Positions 63,736-64,000 of a stretch of DNA of 64,000 nt are shown here, piece after piece. Position 1 is the first letter of the stretch. Every line of letters starts with the position of its first letter. The translations under genes and the position numbers were made by a program. The DNA is taken from the NCBI GenBank assembly GCA_024516155.1, contig JAJJXM010000079.1, positions 1-64,000 on the forward strand, written 5' to 3'. Source of the DNA: Pyronema omphalodes. Lineage: Eukaryota > Ascomycota > Pezizomycetes > Pezizales > Pyronemataceae. The notes under the pieces were generated by a model that saw only the letters and a list, made by a program, of their open reading frames with translations, was not told the DNA's origin and searched no databases.

Positions 63736-64000
63736 TAATCTTGTTTTCGATTGTCACAGTCCCGACCAGCCTTCATGCTGCCCGGACTGCTCTTAACAGG
63801 CAAAGATGCCGCACACTGATTCCCATCAGTCCAAAATATATTTATCTTCTTAACAATTCCCCAAATAACACTCCGCTGTGCATCTCATCATGAGATTCTG
63901 CCACGGAATTTTCCTATCTACTGTTATTTAACGTTCCTCAAATTTCTCCTCCACCTTGTTCTGATGTTCACTTCATTAAACTAACATGCAAAATCTCAGA
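63736..64000. other. Unassigned sequence after C1 integrase
   Basis: No coding frame, LTR edge or LINE end is recognised. A short imperfect repeat (ACTAGCCTTCATGCT near 63697 and ACCAGCCTTCATGCT near 63765) is the only structure I see. Confidence 0.4.

Larger units (their letters stand above)
60809..64000 (+). mobile_element. Ty1/copia element C1 (3' end outside or lost)
   Basis: It starts with a short LTR in the G3 RT gene, followed by a primer-binding site, gag, protease and integrase in copia order. No RT or RNase H follows the integrase before the reading frame stops at 63735, so the element is either truncated or rearranged near 63660. The 3' LTR is not seen. Confidence 0.88.

Noticed and set aside
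63690..63800. 3' LTR or RT of the copia element
   Set aside because: No RT motif, no match to the 159-bp LTR and no TGTTGAAG edge is visible before base 64000.
1..64000. tRNA, rRNA or other RNA genes
   Set aside because: None was recognised on either strand by eye; a tRNAscan-SE run would be needed to exclude them fully.

Overview
The window is a nest of retrotransposons with no recognisable host gene, RNA gene or CRISPR array. The element types point to a filamentous fungus: three families of chromodomain or Tf1/sushi-like Ty3/gypsy elements, a Ty1/copia element, and two Tad1/I-type LINEs with an AP-type endonuclease, a reverse transcriptase (RT), RNase H and a CCHC tail. No genus can be named. 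The DNA is C-rich rather than AT-rich and several long ORFs survive, so it does not look strongly mutated by RIP.

Layout, with names used only here. (1) 1-24127 is an old, broken gypsy of family G1 (copy G1-i, + strand), whose 5' end lies outside the window. Three ORF1-only elements are inserted directly in it: hL-1 at 589-15592, hL-5 at 17325-19307 and hL-6 at 19424-21414. hL-1 is itself split by the LINE Tad-a (1743-12746) and by hL-4 (13022-14997). Tad-a is split by hL-2 (5514-7510) and hL-3 (7962-9959). (2) From about 24193 to 60808 lies another old gypsy, G3. Its LTR is split by the LINE Tad-b (24239-37604), which carries the gypsy G1-ii (26193-32596). Its gag is split at 39017-58620 by a rearranged block of two G1 elements in opposite orientation (G1-iii, +; G1-iv, -). 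G1-iii is interrupted at its 3' LTR boundary by G2 (45643-54604, -), a young gypsy with near-identical 1409-bp LTRs. (3) 60809-64000 is a copia element (C1) inserted in the G3 RT gene. It lacks an RT in the visible part.

The most interesting system is the 'hL' family: six elements of about 2.0 kb. Each has one gene for a ~501-aa coiled-coil, ORF1-like protein and no RT. Two copies are fully open. They share 5' sequence and the last ~300 bp with the Tad-like LINEs, including a 3' hairpin and a short-repeat tail, and they carry the same 12-14-bp target-site duplications (TSDs). They look like protein-coding parasites of LINE machinery, comparable in layout to mammalian HAL1 half-LINEs. Their 3' ends fall into three subtypes. 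Two match the two LINEs in the window and the third has no partner here.

A second theme is reverse-transcription priming. In all three gypsy families the sequence just inside the 5' LTR is complementary to a site in the LTR itself, which suggests Tf1-type self-priming. The copia element instead carries a match to the anticodon arm of initiator tRNA-Met. Poly-C tracts are recurrent sites of frame disruption across families. All boundaries and TSDs were read by eye from the sequence; no alignment software or database was used.
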